64,000 bases of DNA from positions 1 through 64,000 of the forward strand of contig NZ_JAUIYO010000012.1 in the NCBI RefSeq assembly GCF_044891285.1, written 5' to 3'. This DNA is from Pseudobacillus lumedeiriae. Lineage in GTDB: Bacteria; Bacillota; Bacilli; Bacillales; Domibacillaceae. The notes beneath the pieces were generated by a model. The model was not told the origin of the DNA. It did no database searches and worked only from the letters and a program-made list of their open reading frames with translations. Made by a program: the position numbers and the translations under genes. Positions 25,620 to 35,231 of this stretch are shown here, in pieces (position 1 is the stretch's first letter; each line of letters opens with the position of its first letter).

Positions 25620-27617
25620 GTGAGGTCAATTAAAACAAAGTTAATGATTCCTCTTATTGTACTGCTTACTCTTTCATTTGCTTTTATCGTTGTTTTTATT
25701 GGATACAAAGCAGAAAAGCAGACAGAAGAAGAAGTCGTTGACCAAACGAAAAGCATTGTTAAACAGATGGGGGACTATGTTTATTTATTCTTGGCACAGT
25801 ACAAGAAAAGCATAGATTTAGCTGCTCAGGATCCTGTGCTTATTAGTTATGGTGAAAACTTGCTGACAGCAGGGGATGGGAAAGGCAGACCAGCTTTAAT
25901 GAATATGTACGAGCGGTACTTAAACGAATACGAAGATGCTACAAGTATTTATTATGCAACCGCTAAGGGAACTATGGATGAGTATCCAGATGTTGACTTG
26001 CCTGAAGGATATGATCCACGGGAGAGAGAGTGGTACCAAAATGCGATGGATTCAGATGGAGAAGCGGTCTGGAGTGAGCCGTACTTAGAGCAAACGTCCG
26101 GAAAGTATATGATTACTGTCTCTAAACCGGTTATTGTAGGAAACCGAACGATCGGTGTACTGGCAGCTGACATCGTTCTCGCTGTCATGACTGACAAGAT
26201 GAGTGAAATGAACCTTGGTTATAATGGAATACCAATCATTATATCTAAGGAAGGTCTTGGCATCGTTCATCCGACTGATCAGGGGAAAGACTTAACGAAA
26301 TATAGCTATGTGAAATCAGTTTTGGCAAGTGAACAAACGCAGGGAGCTGTTTCCTATGAATTGAAAGGATCAGATCGATTGTTCGTATATGACACAGTGG
26401 AAGAGACCGGATGGAAAATTGGGACCGGTTATGATAGGGAAGAACTTCTCAGATTATCTAAATCAATTAAAACAGCATTAACGATTACAGGCATTTTCAT
26501 TCTGCTTATGATGATTACAGCCGTTCTCTATATTCTTCATCGAATTCTCGGACCGATCCGTGAGCTTCAACAGTCAGCAAGGGAAGTAGCAACCGGTGAC
26601 TTAAGTGTTCAAGTACCTGTTACTTCTAAAGACGAAGTTGGCGAGCTTGCCGGAGCATTTAATGAAATGGTCAGCAGCATGAAAGGCATTATTTCTGTCG
26701 TTAATCGTTCATCAAGTGATGTAACGGGGGCTGCAGAAAACTTAGGAGCCATCTCTGAAGAAACAAATGCTTCTAGTGAACAAATCGCTGCTGCTATTAA
26801 CGAAATTGCTAAAGGAGCAGCCCGATCAGCAGAAGAATCAAGTGAAGCTACAGAGCGTTCTCACCACCTTGGCAGTCAGATCAATATGATTACTAGTCAA
26901 GCAGGAGAGCTGGCTGCTGCTGCCCGTGAAACAGAAGAAATGCAAAAGGCGGGCCTTAAGCAAGTAAAGGAACTCGGATTATCTAACACAGAGACAAAAA
27001 TATACATCGATGAAATGGAAACAGTCATCGTTTCCTTAGAAACAAAAATTAATGCAATTGAAATGATTATGCAGACGATCACCGACATTTCTTCACAAAC
27101 GAATCTGCTCGCTTTAAACGCATCTATTGAGGCAGCTCGTGCAGGAGAACATGGAAAAGGATTTGCCATCGTAGCAGAAGAAGTACGCAAGCTGGCCGTG
27201 CAGTCTGCCCGGGCGACAGACCGGGTAAAATCGACCATCAACGATATTCAAGAAGGAGCCGGACAAGCTGTTAGTCAAATGGTAAAAACGCGGACAAACT
27301 TTGACAATCAAACAGCAGTCGTAGAAGAAACAGGTGCCGTTTTTGAGGCATTGTCTTCGCTGGTAGAAAGGATAGAGACTTCTATCGCTACTATTAATCA
27401 AGAGATCATAGAAGCGGCTGAGGCGAAAAATGAAGTGCTGCAAGTAATGGAGGGAATTGCAGCTTCCTCACAGCAATCAGCAGCGGCAAGTGAAGAAATC
27501 AGTGCTTCTGCTGATGAACAGCTTCGCGCCATTCAAGCGGTCACTGAGTCATCTGAACGTTTAATGGAACTTAGCAATGAGCTGAAAAGTGCCGTAGGCC
27601 GTTTTAAACTATATTGA
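25620..27617 (+). CDS. Methyl-accepting chemotaxis protein with dCache sensor
   Basis: About 665 aa from GTG 25620, 9 nt after GGGGAGG; ATG 25611 touches the RBS and is less likely. First membrane helix around residues 8-30. A periplasmic-side dCache domain includes YDPREREWYQNA and VIVGNRTIGVLAADI. A second helix near 283-305 is followed by HAMP (GPIRELQQSAREVATGDLSVQV) and the MCP signalling coiled coil with the hairpin tip SSQTNLLALNASIEAARAGE. It senses an extracellular small molecule (amino-acid-type ligands are typical of dCache) and signals to CheA/CheW. It is an insertion relative to the usual rpsR-yybS neighbourhood. Confidence 0.95.
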   Translation: MRSIKTKLMIPLIVLLTLSFAFIVVFIGYKAEKQTEEEVVDQTKSIVKQMGDYVYLFLAQYKKSIDLAAQDPVLISYGENLLTAGDGKGRPALMNMYERYLNEYEDATSIYYATAKGTMDEYPDVDLPEGYDPREREWYQNAMDSDGEAVWSEPYLEQTSGKYMITVSKPVIVGNRTIGVLAADIVLAVMTDKMSEMNLGYNGIPIIISKEGLGIVHPTDQGKDLTKYSYVKSVLASEQTQGAVSYELKGSDRLFVYDTVEETGWKIGTGYDREELLRLSKSIKTALTITGIFILLMMITAVLYILHRILGPIRELQQSAREVATGDLSVQVPVTSKDEVGELAGAFNEMVSSMKGIISVVNRSSSDVTGAAENLGAISEETNASSEQIAAAINEIAKGAARSAEESSEATERSHHLGSQINMITSQAGELAAAARETEEMQKAGLKQVKELGLSNTETKIYIDEMETVIVSLETKINAIEMIMQTITDISSQTNLLALNASIEAARAGEHGKGFAIVAEEVRKLAVQSARATDRVKSTINDIQEGAGQAVSQMVKTRTNFDNQTAVVEETGAVFEALSSLVERIETSIATINQEIIEAAEAKNEVLQVMEGIAASSQQSAAASEEISASADEQLRAIQAVTESSERLMELSNELKSAVGRFKLY

Positions 27618-27809
27618 GATGAAAGATCAAAGAGGCTATCCCATGAGTGTTTGACACTTCATTTGTGGGATAGCCTTATTTTGTAACGATAGGAAAAGTT
27701 GAATGAATGATTAAAGAAGGATAAAATAATAAAGATGTTAACAGTTTGAAAGAGAAAGAAACGAGCGTCATCCATTATCAGGTGAAGAAATAGTTAATGA
27801 GGTGTTTGA

Positions 27810-28748
27810 GTGAAGAATAACAGAATGATGACTGAAGGGATGAAAATGGCGGGGATGTTTGCCGCTTTGTTTATTGTGTCTCTTTATATCCCGATTTTAG
27901 GCCTTGCTGCCAGCCTTTTTTTGCTCCTTCCATTTTTCGTATACAGTGCGAAGTACCCGGGAAGGGCATCCATAAGCTTTGCTGCCATAGGTTTATTGAT
28001 TTCTTTACTTATTGGCGGACCAGTGGCAGTACCGTTTGCCCTGTTATTTATCGTGCCGGGAACTGTGATGGGAAGCATGGTTCAAAAAAAGCGGGATAAA
28101 ATTTCTGTGTTTATGGCAGGAAGTTTGCTTTTTTTGCTGAATATAGTTGTGTTATATGCAGTGATTATGGGGCTTGCCGGGGATCAGGCTGCGCAGGTCA
28201 ATGAAGCATTTAAACAGTCTTACCAAGACTCTGTACAGTTAATGGAAAGTTTGGGTCAACCTTTACCAGAGGAGGCCATTGAGCAGGCACAGGAAATGTT
28301 TGACTATTTACTAGCGCTTCTGCCAAGTTTACTTGTCCTTGTTTCTTTCTTTTCTATGCTGCTGATCATGGCAGTTAATTTTCCAATCGCCAAAAGAATG
28401 TCTGTGGATGTGCCTCGTTTTAAGCCTTTCCGCGAATGGCATGTACCAAAGAGTATTTTATGGTATTATGTTCTTTTGCTGCTGCTGAGCCTAATTGCAG
28501 TCCCAGAAAAAGGAACTATGTGGTATCTTTCATACATAAATATTATGTTTATGCTGCAATTTTGTTTACTATTGCAAGGATTATCGTTTCTTTTTTTCAC
28601 AGCTCATTTAAAAAAATGGCCAATCTTTATCCCGATTTTGCTGGCAACTTTCTCAATTCTTATACTTCCTCTCCTTTATATTGTAAGATTATTAGGTATA
28701 ATTGACTTAGGATTTGATTTGCGGCAGCGTCTTCAACGAAAAATATAA
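27810..28748 (+). CDS. yybS: DUF2232 membrane protein YybS
   Basis: 312 aa, about eight hydrophobic helices, with a central soluble-looking loop (EAFKQSYQDSVQLMESLGQPLPEEAIEQ). YybS/DUF2232 always precedes gdpP in Bacilli; function unknown. Start GTG 27810 follows ATGAGGTG. Confidence 0.9.
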   Translation: MKNNRMMTEGMKMAGMFAALFIVSLYIPILGLAASLFLLLPFFVYSAKYPGRASISFAAIGLLISLLIGGPVAVPFALLFIVPGTVMGSMVQKKRDKISVFMAGSLLFLLNIVVLYAVIMGLAGDQAAQVNEAFKQSYQDSVQLMESLGQPLPEEAIEQAQEMFDYLLALLPSLLVLVSFFSMLLIMAVNFPIAKRMSVDVPRFKPFREWHVPKSILWYYVLLLLLSLIAVPEKGTMWYLSYINIMFMLQFCLLLQGLSFLFFTAHLKKWPIFIPILLATFSILILPLLYIVRLLGIIDLGFDLRQRLQRKI

Positions 28749-28781
28749 TTAATTGGGCTACTTTTATTTCTAGGAGCTGAA

Positions 28782-30755
28782 ATGATGCTTTCTTACTATA
28801 GCAGGCGGAAAATAAAATTTCCGTTATATGGATTACTGGCAGTTTTCATGATTGTGCTTGCTGTGCTTGCTATTTTTAACTGGCAGGCAGCGGTTGCGGG
28901 GTTCATTGCAATTATGGTGCTATTTTTTCTGCTGGCGAGAGCTGAAAATAGCATATATGGCGAAGTTGAACAGTATGTTACGACTCTTTCCTATCGATTA
29001 AAAAGGGTAGGAGAAGAAGCGCTTATGGAAATGCCGATTGGGATCATTTTGTATAATAATGAGTATTACATAGAGTGGGCTAATCCTTTTCTCTCCTCTC
29101 ATTTTCAAGAAGATATATTAGCAGGGAAGTCCCTTCATGACTTGTCGGCTCCCCTAATTAACATCATTAAAAATGAAAAAGAGGACATAGTTGAACTGCA
29201 TGGACGTAAGTTTAACGTTATTGTAAAAAAGGAAGAAAATCTTCTTTATTTTTTTGATGTGACGGAACAGGAAGAAACGGCAAGAAGATTTTTAGAAGAG
29301 CAGACCGTTTTGTGCAGCATTTATTTAGATAACTATGATGATTTAACGCAGGGCATGGATGATCAAACACGCATTAGTTTAAACAGCATGGTGACTTCTA
29401 TTTTAAATAATTGGGCACTTGAACATGGCATTTTCTTAAAAAGAATCTCTTCGGAACGCTTTTTTGCTGTATTGAATGAAAAGATCTTGTGGAAGCTTGA
29501 AGAAACCAAATTTTCAATTTTAGATGAAGTGAGAGAACAGACAGCAAAGCAGGCTGCCTCACTGACACTAAGCATCGGGGTAGGGCATGGAGAATTGTCA
29601 CTGCCTGAGCTGGGGAACCTTGCTCAATCAAGTTTAGACCTTGCTCTTGGGAGGGGCGGGGATCAGGCCGCTTTGAAACAGTTAAATGGTAAAGTAAGAT
29701 TTTATGGCGGCAAAACCAATCCAATGGAAAAGAGAACGCGTGTCAGAGCACGGGTAATTTCTCATGCTTTACGGGAGCTCGTGACAGAAAGTGATAAAGT
29801 TATTGTTATGGGACATAAGTATCCGGATATGGATGCGCTCGGTGCCTCGATGGGGATTCACCGTGTGGCAGAAATGAATGGACGAGAAGGATACATCGTG
29901 CTCGACTTTTCCGAAATGGATACCGCAGTGAAACGGCTAATAGCAGAAACAAAGAAAAATCCGGATCTCTACTCAAGAATTATTACGCCGGAAGAAGCGC
30001 TCGGTCTAGCAACAGATGATACGCTGCTTGTAGTAGTTGATACTCATAAACCATCGTTAGTGATCGATGAGAAGCTGCTTCATAAAGTGGAGAAAGTGGT
30101 TGTGATCGACCACCATCGCCGCGGTGAAGAGTTTGTGAAGAATCCATTGCTTGTTTACATGGAGCCTTATGCTTCCTCAACGGCTGAGCTGATTACGGAA
30201 CTGCTTGAATATCAGCCGAAGGTCAGCAAGCTTTCTATGCTGGAGGCGACGGCACTGCTTGCGGGAATTATCGTTGATACGAAAAGCTTTTCGCTGCGGA
30301 CAGGGTCCAGGACATTTGATGCGGCGTCTTATTTGCGAGCACGCGGGGCTGATACTGTACTTGTTCAACAGTTTTTGAAAGAAGATGTTGATACGTATAT
30401 TCAACGTTCACAAATCATTGAAACCGTATACTTTTACAACAAAGGAATTGCGATTGCAAAAGGCAGTGAAGAAGAAACATATGATCCTGTGTTGATCGCT
30501 CAAGCAGCAGATACACTCCTTTCGATGGACGGGGTACAGGCTTCATTCGTTATTGCCCGGAGAGCACCGAATACGGTTGGCATCAGTGCACGCTCACTTG
30601 GAGAAGTTAACGTGCAAGTTGTCATGGAACAATTAGAAGGGGGAGGCCACTTGTCTAATGCGGCCACTCAGTTGAAAGAAGTAACTGTTATAGAAGCAGA
30701 AAAAATGCTTCAACAAGTAATAACAAATCTATATGAAGGAGACGGTGAAAAATGA
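28782..30755 (+). CDS. gdpP: Cyclic-di-AMP phosphodiesterase GdpP
   Basis: 657 aa. Two N-terminal membrane helices (residues about 14-52), a degenerate PAS domain (about 85-165), a degenerate GGDEF domain (about 170-305), then DHH (GHKYPDMDALGA, VVDTHKPSL, VIDHHRRGEEF) and DHHA1 with GGGHLSNAA. It hydrolyses c-di-AMP to pApA and so controls potassium and osmolyte homeostasis and beta-lactam tolerance. ATG 28782 and ATG 28785 are both possible. Its stop codon overlaps the rplI start in ATGA. Confidence 0.97.
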   Translation: MMLSYYSRRKIKFPLYGLLAVFMIVLAVLAIFNWQAAVAGFIAIMVLFFLLARAENSIYGEVEQYVTTLSYRLKRVGEEALMEMPIGIILYNNEYYIEWANPFLSSHFQEDILAGKSLHDLSAPLINIIKNEKEDIVELHGRKFNVIVKKEENLLYFFDVTEQEETARRFLEEQTVLCSIYLDNYDDLTQGMDDQTRISLNSMVTSILNNWALEHGIFLKRISSERFFAVLNEKILWKLEETKFSILDEVREQTAKQAASLTLSIGVGHGELSLPELGNLAQSSLDLALGRGGDQAALKQLNGKVRFYGGKTNPMEKRTRVRARVISHALRELVTESDKVIVMGHKYPDMDALGASMGIHRVAEMNGREGYIVLDFSEMDTAVKRLIAETKKNPDLYSRIITPEEALGLATDDTLLVVVDTHKPSLVIDEKLLHKVEKVVVIDHHRRGEEFVKNPLLVYMEPYASSTAELITELLEYQPKVSKLSMLEATALLAGIIVDTKSFSLRTGSRTFDAASYLRARGADTVLVQQFLKEDVDTYIQRSQIIETVYFYNKGIAIAKGSEEETYDPVLIAQAADTLLSMDGVQASFVIARRAPNTVGISARSLGEVNVQVVMEQLEGGGHLSNAATQLKEVTVIEAEKMLQQVITNLYEGDGEK

Positions 30756-31201
30756 AAGTAATTTTCTTGCAGGACGTAAAAGGAAAAGGGAAAAAAGGCG
30801 AAGTAAAAAATGTAGCGGACGGATATGCCCATAACTTTTTAATTAAAAATGGCCTAGCTGTAGAAGCGACAGCGGGCAATAAAAAAACATTGGAAGCTCA
30901 AAAGAAAAAAGAGGCAGAGCTTGCTCAGCAGGAGCTAGAAGAAGCGAAGCAGTTAAAAGAGGTAATAGAAAAGCTGACAGTAGAAATTAAAGCGAAGTCC
31001 GGTGAAGGAGGCCGCTTGTTTGGCTCCGTGACGACGAAGCAAATTGCAGAGGAATTAAAGAAAACCCACAATATAAAAATTGACAAACGTAAAATGGATC
31101 TTCCTGAAGGAATTCGGGCGCTTGGCTATACGAATGTACCTGTTAAGCTGCATAATGAAGTATTTGCCACACTAAAAGTTCACACAGTAGAGGAAAAATA
31201 A
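30752..31201 (+). CDS. rplI: 50S ribosomal protein L9
   Basis: 149 aa. Starts MKVIFLQDVKGKGKKGEV with the L9 signature (GYAHNFLIKNGLAVEA), then the long connecting helix and C-terminal domain with EGGRLFGSVTTKQIA. It overlaps gdpP by 4 bp, suggesting translational coupling. Confidence 0.98.
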   Translation: MKVIFLQDVKGKGKKGEVKNVADGYAHNFLIKNGLAVEATAGNKKTLEAQKKKEAELAQQELEEAKQLKEVIEKLTVEIKAKSGEGGRLFGSVTTKQIAEELKKTHNIKIDKRKMDLPEGIRALGYTNVPVKLHNEVFATLKVHTVEEK

Positions 31202-31230
31202 CGCGTTTCATGCTAAAATAATAAGGTTGA

Positions 31231-31268
31231 AAAAATGTGATCGGATTTTTCTGATCACATTTTTTTTA
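31231..31268 (+). terminator. rplI terminator
   Basis: AAAAATGTGATC pairs with GATCACATTTTT over a GGATTTTTCT loop, with additional T residues. Confidence 0.88.
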
Positions 31269-31324
31269 ACAAATAGACAGTTAGCAAAGGAAGAAACAAT
31301 CCTTCCTTCAAGGAGGTTCAGGTA

Positions 31325-32674
31325 ATGAGTGATTTGTTGACTGATCGAATCCCGCCGCAAAGCATTGAGGGGGAGCAGGCAGTGCTTGGTGCGATTTTTC
31401 TAGAGCCGGCTGCGTTAACTGTGGCCTCCGAAATTTTAATTCCGGAAGACTATTACCGGACGGCCCATCAGAAAATATATCACACGATGCTGAAACTGAA
31501 TGATCAAGGGAAAGCAGTCGATGTGATCACTGTGACAGAAGAGCTTGCCGCGGCAAAAGAACTTGAGGATGTCGGAGGCGTGACGTATTTAACGGAGCTT
31601 GCGGAATCTGTACCAACAGCTGCTAATATTGAATATTATGCCCGCATTGTGGAAGAGAAATCGCTTTTACGCCGGCTCATTCGTACAGCTACAACGATTG
31701 CACAGGATGGATACACCCGTGAAGACGAAGTAGATGCTTTATTAAATGAAGCAGAAAAAAGCATTATGGAAGTTGCTCAGCGCAAGAATACAAGTGCTTT
31801 TCATAATATAAAAGATGTTCTCGTACGTACGTATGACAATATTGAACTGCTCCACAACCGCAAAGGGGACGTCACAGGTATTCCTACTGGATTTGCGGAC
31901 CTTGACAGCATGACTGCCGGTTTTCAGCGAAATGATCTTATTATCGTTGCTGCCCGGCCCTCTGTTGGTAAAACCGCTTTTGCCTTGAATATTGCCCAAA
32001 ACGTAGCGACGAAAACCGATGAAAATGTCGCGATTTTTAGTTTGGAAATGGGAGCCGAACAGCTCGTTATGCGGATGCTATGTGCAGAGGGCAATATTAA
32101 TGCCCAAAACTTACGGACCGGCTCCCTGACAGATGAGGACTGGCGGAAGCTGACGATGGCGATGGGCAGTTTGTCTAATTCCGGTATTTTCATTGATGAT
32201 ACACCTGGTGTGCGTATTGGCGAAATCCGTGCAAAGTGCCGCCGTTTAAAACAGGAGCAGGGTCTCGGCATGATCTTGATTGATTATTTACAACTCATTC
32301 AAGGAAGTGGACGCTCCGGTGAAAACCGTCAGCAGGAAGTTTCAGAGATTTCCCGCTCCCTAAAAGCGCTTGCCCGTGAATTAGAAGTCCCGGTTATTGC
32401 ACTGTCCCAGCTTTCGCGTGGAGTGGAGCAGCGTCAGGACAAGCGTCCGATGATGTCTGATATTCGTGAATCGGGATCGATTGAGCAAGATGCCGACATT
32501 GTTGCTTTTTTATATCGGGATGACTATTATGACAAAGAGTCTGAGAACAAGAATATTATTGAAATTATTATAGCGAAACAACGGAATGGCCCCGTCGGTA
32601 CTGTTCAGCTTGCTTTTGTCAAAGAATATAATAAGTTCGTGAACCTGGAACGGAGATTCGAGGAAACCGGATAA
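31325..32674 (+). CDS. dnaC: Replicative DNA helicase DnaC (DnaB family)
   Basis: 449 aa. N-terminal domain (PPQSIEGEQAVLGAIFL) binds primase; RecA-like C-terminal motor has Walker A AARPSVGKTAFALN near residue 210, LIDYLQLIQ and the DIRESGSIEQDAD motif. The hexamer unwinds DNA at the fork and is loaded by DnaI/DnaB/DnaD in Bacilli. RBS AAGGAGG. No intein is present at the P-loop. Confidence 0.98.
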   Translation: MSDLLTDRIPPQSIEGEQAVLGAIFLEPAALTVASEILIPEDYYRTAHQKIYHTMLKLNDQGKAVDVITVTEELAAAKELEDVGGVTYLTELAESVPTAANIEYYARIVEEKSLLRRLIRTATTIAQDGYTREDEVDALLNEAEKSIMEVAQRKNTSAFHNIKDVLVRTYDNIELLHNRKGDVTGIPTGFADLDSMTAGFQRNDLIIVAARPSVGKTAFALNIAQNVATKTDENVAIFSLEMGAEQLVMRMLCAEGNINAQNLRTGSLTDEDWRKLTMAMGSLSNSGIFIDDTPGVRIGEIRAKCRRLKQEQGLGMILIDYLQLIQGSGRSGENRQQEVSEISRSLKALARELEVPVIALSQLSRGVEQRQDKRPMMSDIRESGSIEQDADIVAFLYRDDYYDKESENKNIIEIIIAKQRNGPVGTVQLAFVKEYNKFVNLERRFEETG

Positions 32675-32687
32675 TGAAAAAATGATA

Positions 32688-32767
32688 TTTATACGAACAA
32701 AAATATAATTAAGTTATTGAATGTTCGTATTTCACGTTTGACTTCTTTATTTTTAAATTGTTAAAAT
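32688..32767 (+). promoter_or_regulatory. PurR operator pair and purA promoter
   Basis: Two inverted CGAACA boxes (ATACGAACA at 32,691 and its complement TGTTCGTAT ending 32,730) are spaced as PurBoxes are ahead of B. subtilis purA. A sigma-A promoter follows: TTGACT (32,738-32,743) and TAAAAT (32,762-32,767) with an 18-bp spacer. The boxes lie just upstream of -35, where PurR would repress in the absence of PRPP. The same inverted repeat could also help terminate dnaC. Confidence 0.75.
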
Positions 32768-32818
32768 AAATCTGGTGAAAGATTAAGAAATTAATGGACC
32801 CTTTGGAGGTGCTTATTC

Positions 32819-34111
32819 ATGTCATCAGTAGTAGTAGTTGGAACACAGTGGGGCGATGAAGGAAAAGGAAAGATTACTGATTTCCTTTCAGAGAATGCAG
32901 AAGTGGTGGCTCGTTACCAAGGCGGTAACAATGCAGGACATACGATTAAATTCAACAATGTGACGTACAAGCTTCATTTAATTCCATCAGGCATTTTTTA
33001 CAGTGATAAAATTTGTGTGATCGGCAATGGAATGGTCGTTGATCCAAAAGCACTGGTTCAAGAATTGAAGTATTTACATGATCACAACATATCAACAGAA
33101 AATTTGCGTATTAGTAATCGCGCACACGTGATCCTTCCGTATCATTTAAGAATTGATGAAATAGAAGAAGAACGTAAAGGCGCCAATAAAATCGGTACGA
33201 CGAAAAAAGGCATCGGGCCTGCTTATATGGATAAAGCAGCTCGGATCGGTATTCGTATAGCAGACCTTTTAGACCGCAAAGCATTTGAAGAAAAGCTAAC
33301 CCGCAACTTAGAAGAAAAAAATCGTTTGCTTGAACGTTTTTATGAATCAGAAGGCTTCCAACTGAATGATATACTTGCTGAGTACTATGAATATGGCCAA
33401 CAAATTAAACAATACGTATGCGATACATCTGTTGTTTTAAACGATGCTTTAGACCATGGACGCCGTGTATTATTTGAAGGTGCCCAGGGTGTCATGCTCG
33501 ATATTGACCAAGGGACGTACCCATTCGTTACCTCTTCTAACCCAGTTGCCGGCGGTGTAACGATTGGTTCTGGTGTTGGTCCCACGAAAATTACTCATGT
33601 TGTCGGTGTAGCTAAAGCTTACACGAGCCGTGTAGGGGATGGCCCTTTCCCGACGGAGCTTCATGATGAAATTGGTCATCAAATTCGTGAGGTGGGGCGT
33701 GAATATGGTACAACTACAGGCCGTCCGCGCCGTGTTGGCTGGTTTGACAGTGTCGTTGTCCGCCATGCACGCCGTGTCAGCGGTTTGACCGATCTTTCCC
33801 TTAACTCCATTGATGTGCTGACAGGGATTGAGACCGTGAAAATCTGTGTCGCTTATAGCTACAAAGGTGAAGTGATCGAAGAGTATCCGGCAAACCTTAA
33901 TATTTTAGCTGAATGTACACCTATATACGAAGAGCTTTCAGGCTGGACAGAAGATATTACTGGCTGCCGCACGTTAAACGAACTTCCTGTCAATGCCCGT
34001 CATTATTTAGAACGTGTTTCTCAACTGACAGGTATTCCATTATCAACGTTCTCGGTAGGTCCAGACCGTGCTCAAACGAATATTGTCCGCAGTGTGTGGG
34101 CACAAAGATAA
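32819..34111 (+). CDS. purA: Adenylosuccinate synthetase
   Basis: 430 aa. GTP-dependent joining of IMP and aspartate, first committed step to AMP. Signatures: VVVGTQWGDEGKGKITD near the start, GNNAGHTIK, the conserved KGIGPAY, GARGVMLD-type segment EGAQGVMLDIDQGTYPFVTSSN, and the GTP-binding TGRPRRVGWFD. Full length. RBS TTGGAGGTG. Preceded by a PurR operator. Confidence 0.98.
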   Translation: MSSVVVVGTQWGDEGKGKITDFLSENAEVVARYQGGNNAGHTIKFNNVTYKLHLIPSGIFYSDKICVIGNGMVVDPKALVQELKYLHDHNISTENLRISNRAHVILPYHLRIDEIEEERKGANKIGTTKKGIGPAYMDKAARIGIRIADLLDRKAFEEKLTRNLEEKNRLLERFYESEGFQLNDILAEYYEYGQQIKQYVCDTSVVLNDALDHGRRVLFEGAQGVMLDIDQGTYPFVTSSNPVAGGVTIGSGVGPTKITHVVGVAKAYTSRVGDGPFPTELHDEIGHQIREVGREYGTTTGRPRRVGWFDSVVVRHARRVSGLTDLSLNSIDVLTGIETVKICVAYSYKGEVIEEYPANLNILAECTPIYEELSGWTEDITGCRTLNELPVNARHYLERVSQLTGIPLSTFSVGPDRAQTNIVRSVWAQR

Positions 34112-34124
34112 TTCATGGATGAGT

Positions 34125-34178
34125 AGAAGTGAACTCAAAAGGACTTGCTATTTTAGTCTTGAGTTCACTTCTTTTTTA
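34125..34178 (+). terminator. purA terminator
   Basis: AGAAGTGAACTCAA pairs perfectly with TTGAGTTCACTTCT, followed by six T. Confidence 0.9.
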
Positions 34179-34320
34179 TATTTGTTTAGGGTGCTTTGTG
34201 TTTAGGTAAAATTGCATTGCAATAGTTTTATGTTTTTCGACAATTTTTTTCAAAAATCTATTGTCAGCTATTTAAGCGTGTGATAATATTAACAACGTTA
34301 TTGTTAATAAGCACAGTTAA

Positions 34321-34396
34321 GAGCCATTAGCTCAGTTGGTAGAGCATCTGACTTTTAATCAGAGGGTCGAAGGTTCGAGTCCTTCATGGCTCACCA
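34321..34396 (+). tRNA. tRNA-Lys (anticodon TTT)
   Basis: 76 nt with encoded CCA. Cloverleaf: acceptor GAGCCAT/ATGGCTC, D-arm GCTCAGTTGGTAGAGC, anticodon loop CTTTTAA, T-arm GGTTCGAGTCC. First of a purA-walR tRNA cluster in the same place as trnY of B. subtilis. Confidence 0.97.
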
Positions 34397-34408
34397 TTCC
34401 TATAAAAT

Positions 34409-34480
34409 GGCCCGTTGGTCAAGCGGTTAAGACACCGCCCTTTCACGGCGGTAACACGGGTTCGAATCCCGTACGGGTCA
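34409..34480 (+). tRNA. tRNA-Glu (anticodon TTC)
   Basis: 72 nt, no encoded CCA. Acceptor GGCCCGT/ACGGGTC with discriminator A; anticodon stem CCGCC/GGCGG with loop CTTTCAC. Confidence 0.97.
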
Positions 34481-34483
34481 TTA

Positions 34484-34513
34484 GAAAAGCGTAAGGCGCC
34501 TGCTCAGCGGCGA
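34484..34513. repeat. Fragment of the AAAAGCG dispersed repeat
   Basis: AGAAAAGCGTAAGGCGCCTG followed by CTCAGCGGCGAC resembles the first 30 bp of the repeat at 22,820. It lies between tRNA-Glu and tRNA-Asp. Confidence 0.45.
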
Positions 34514-34560
34514 CGGTGAGCTGTTAACGCCTTCAGCTAGACAAAATTCAACGTATTTAC

Positions 34561-34637
34561 GGTCCGGTAGTTCAGTTGGTTAGAATGCCTGCCTGTCACG
34601 CAGGAGGTCGCGGGTTCGAGTCCCGTCCGGACCGCCA
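34561..34637 (+). tRNA. tRNA-Asp (anticodon GTC)
   Basis: 77 nt with encoded CCA. Acceptor GGTCCGG/CCGGACC, discriminator G; anticodon stem CCTGC/GCAGG around CTGTCAC. Confidence 0.97.
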
Positions 34638-34874
34638 TTTTAAAACCGTTTGATTTTACGTTTATGAATCCTATTTTCCTAGATGACGGCCATGACCTTC
34701 CTGAATTCACTTCAACGTTGGCCGCATCATTTTTTATTAGGTTCAGCAGCTCCGTTGGCAGAGCATACCCCAGTAATCCTCGAAGCGATACATCAGCGAG
34801 CAGCTGTTTGCATTTACTTCTCGAGAGCGGGTCGATAGACAAGCCGATATTCTTTTATGAAATACTCTTATTAT

Positions 34875-34947
34875 GGCTCAGTAGCTCAGTCGGTAGAGCA
34901 ATGGACTGAAAATCCATGTGTCGGCGGTTCGATTCCGTCCTGAGCCA
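34875..34947 (+). tRNA. tRNA-Phe (anticodon GAA)
   Basis: 73 nt, no encoded CCA. Acceptor GGCTCAG/CTGAGCC, discriminator A; anticodon loop CTGAAAA; T-loop TTCGATT. It lies 237 bp after tRNA-Asp; the spacer carries no full tRNA. Confidence 0.96.
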
Positions 34948-34954
34948 CTTAAAG

Positions 34955-34994
34955 AAGCATTGCGACGATCATTTACTCTCGCAGTGCTTTTTTT
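34955..34994 (+). terminator. Terminator of the tRNA cluster
   Basis: AGCATTGCGA pairs with TCGCAGTGCT (one mismatch), followed by seven T. Confidence 0.85.
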
Positions 34995-35231
34995 CATAGT
35001 CAAGAAAAATGTTCCAATTGTTTAGAACTGGTGAAAAACATTGTTTTTCATGATAAAGTTAGTGAGAGCAAATGAAGTATGATAAGAATGTCTGGTCGTT
35101 GGTTTCTGCAGCGGCCTGTTTGTAGTAGATCGGCTGCTATCGCTTGTGTGGAGCGATAGACTAAATAAATTTTTAAAAGAAATATGATAAAATAATAGAA
35201 CCATTCTTTCTAAAGAAATGAGGAGAACGCT

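Noticed and set aside
34537..34842. 101-residue minus-strand reading frame across tRNA-Asp
   Set aside because: It is the antisense translation of a tRNA (MAVRTGLEPATSCVTG type), a known annotation artefact, with no RBS.
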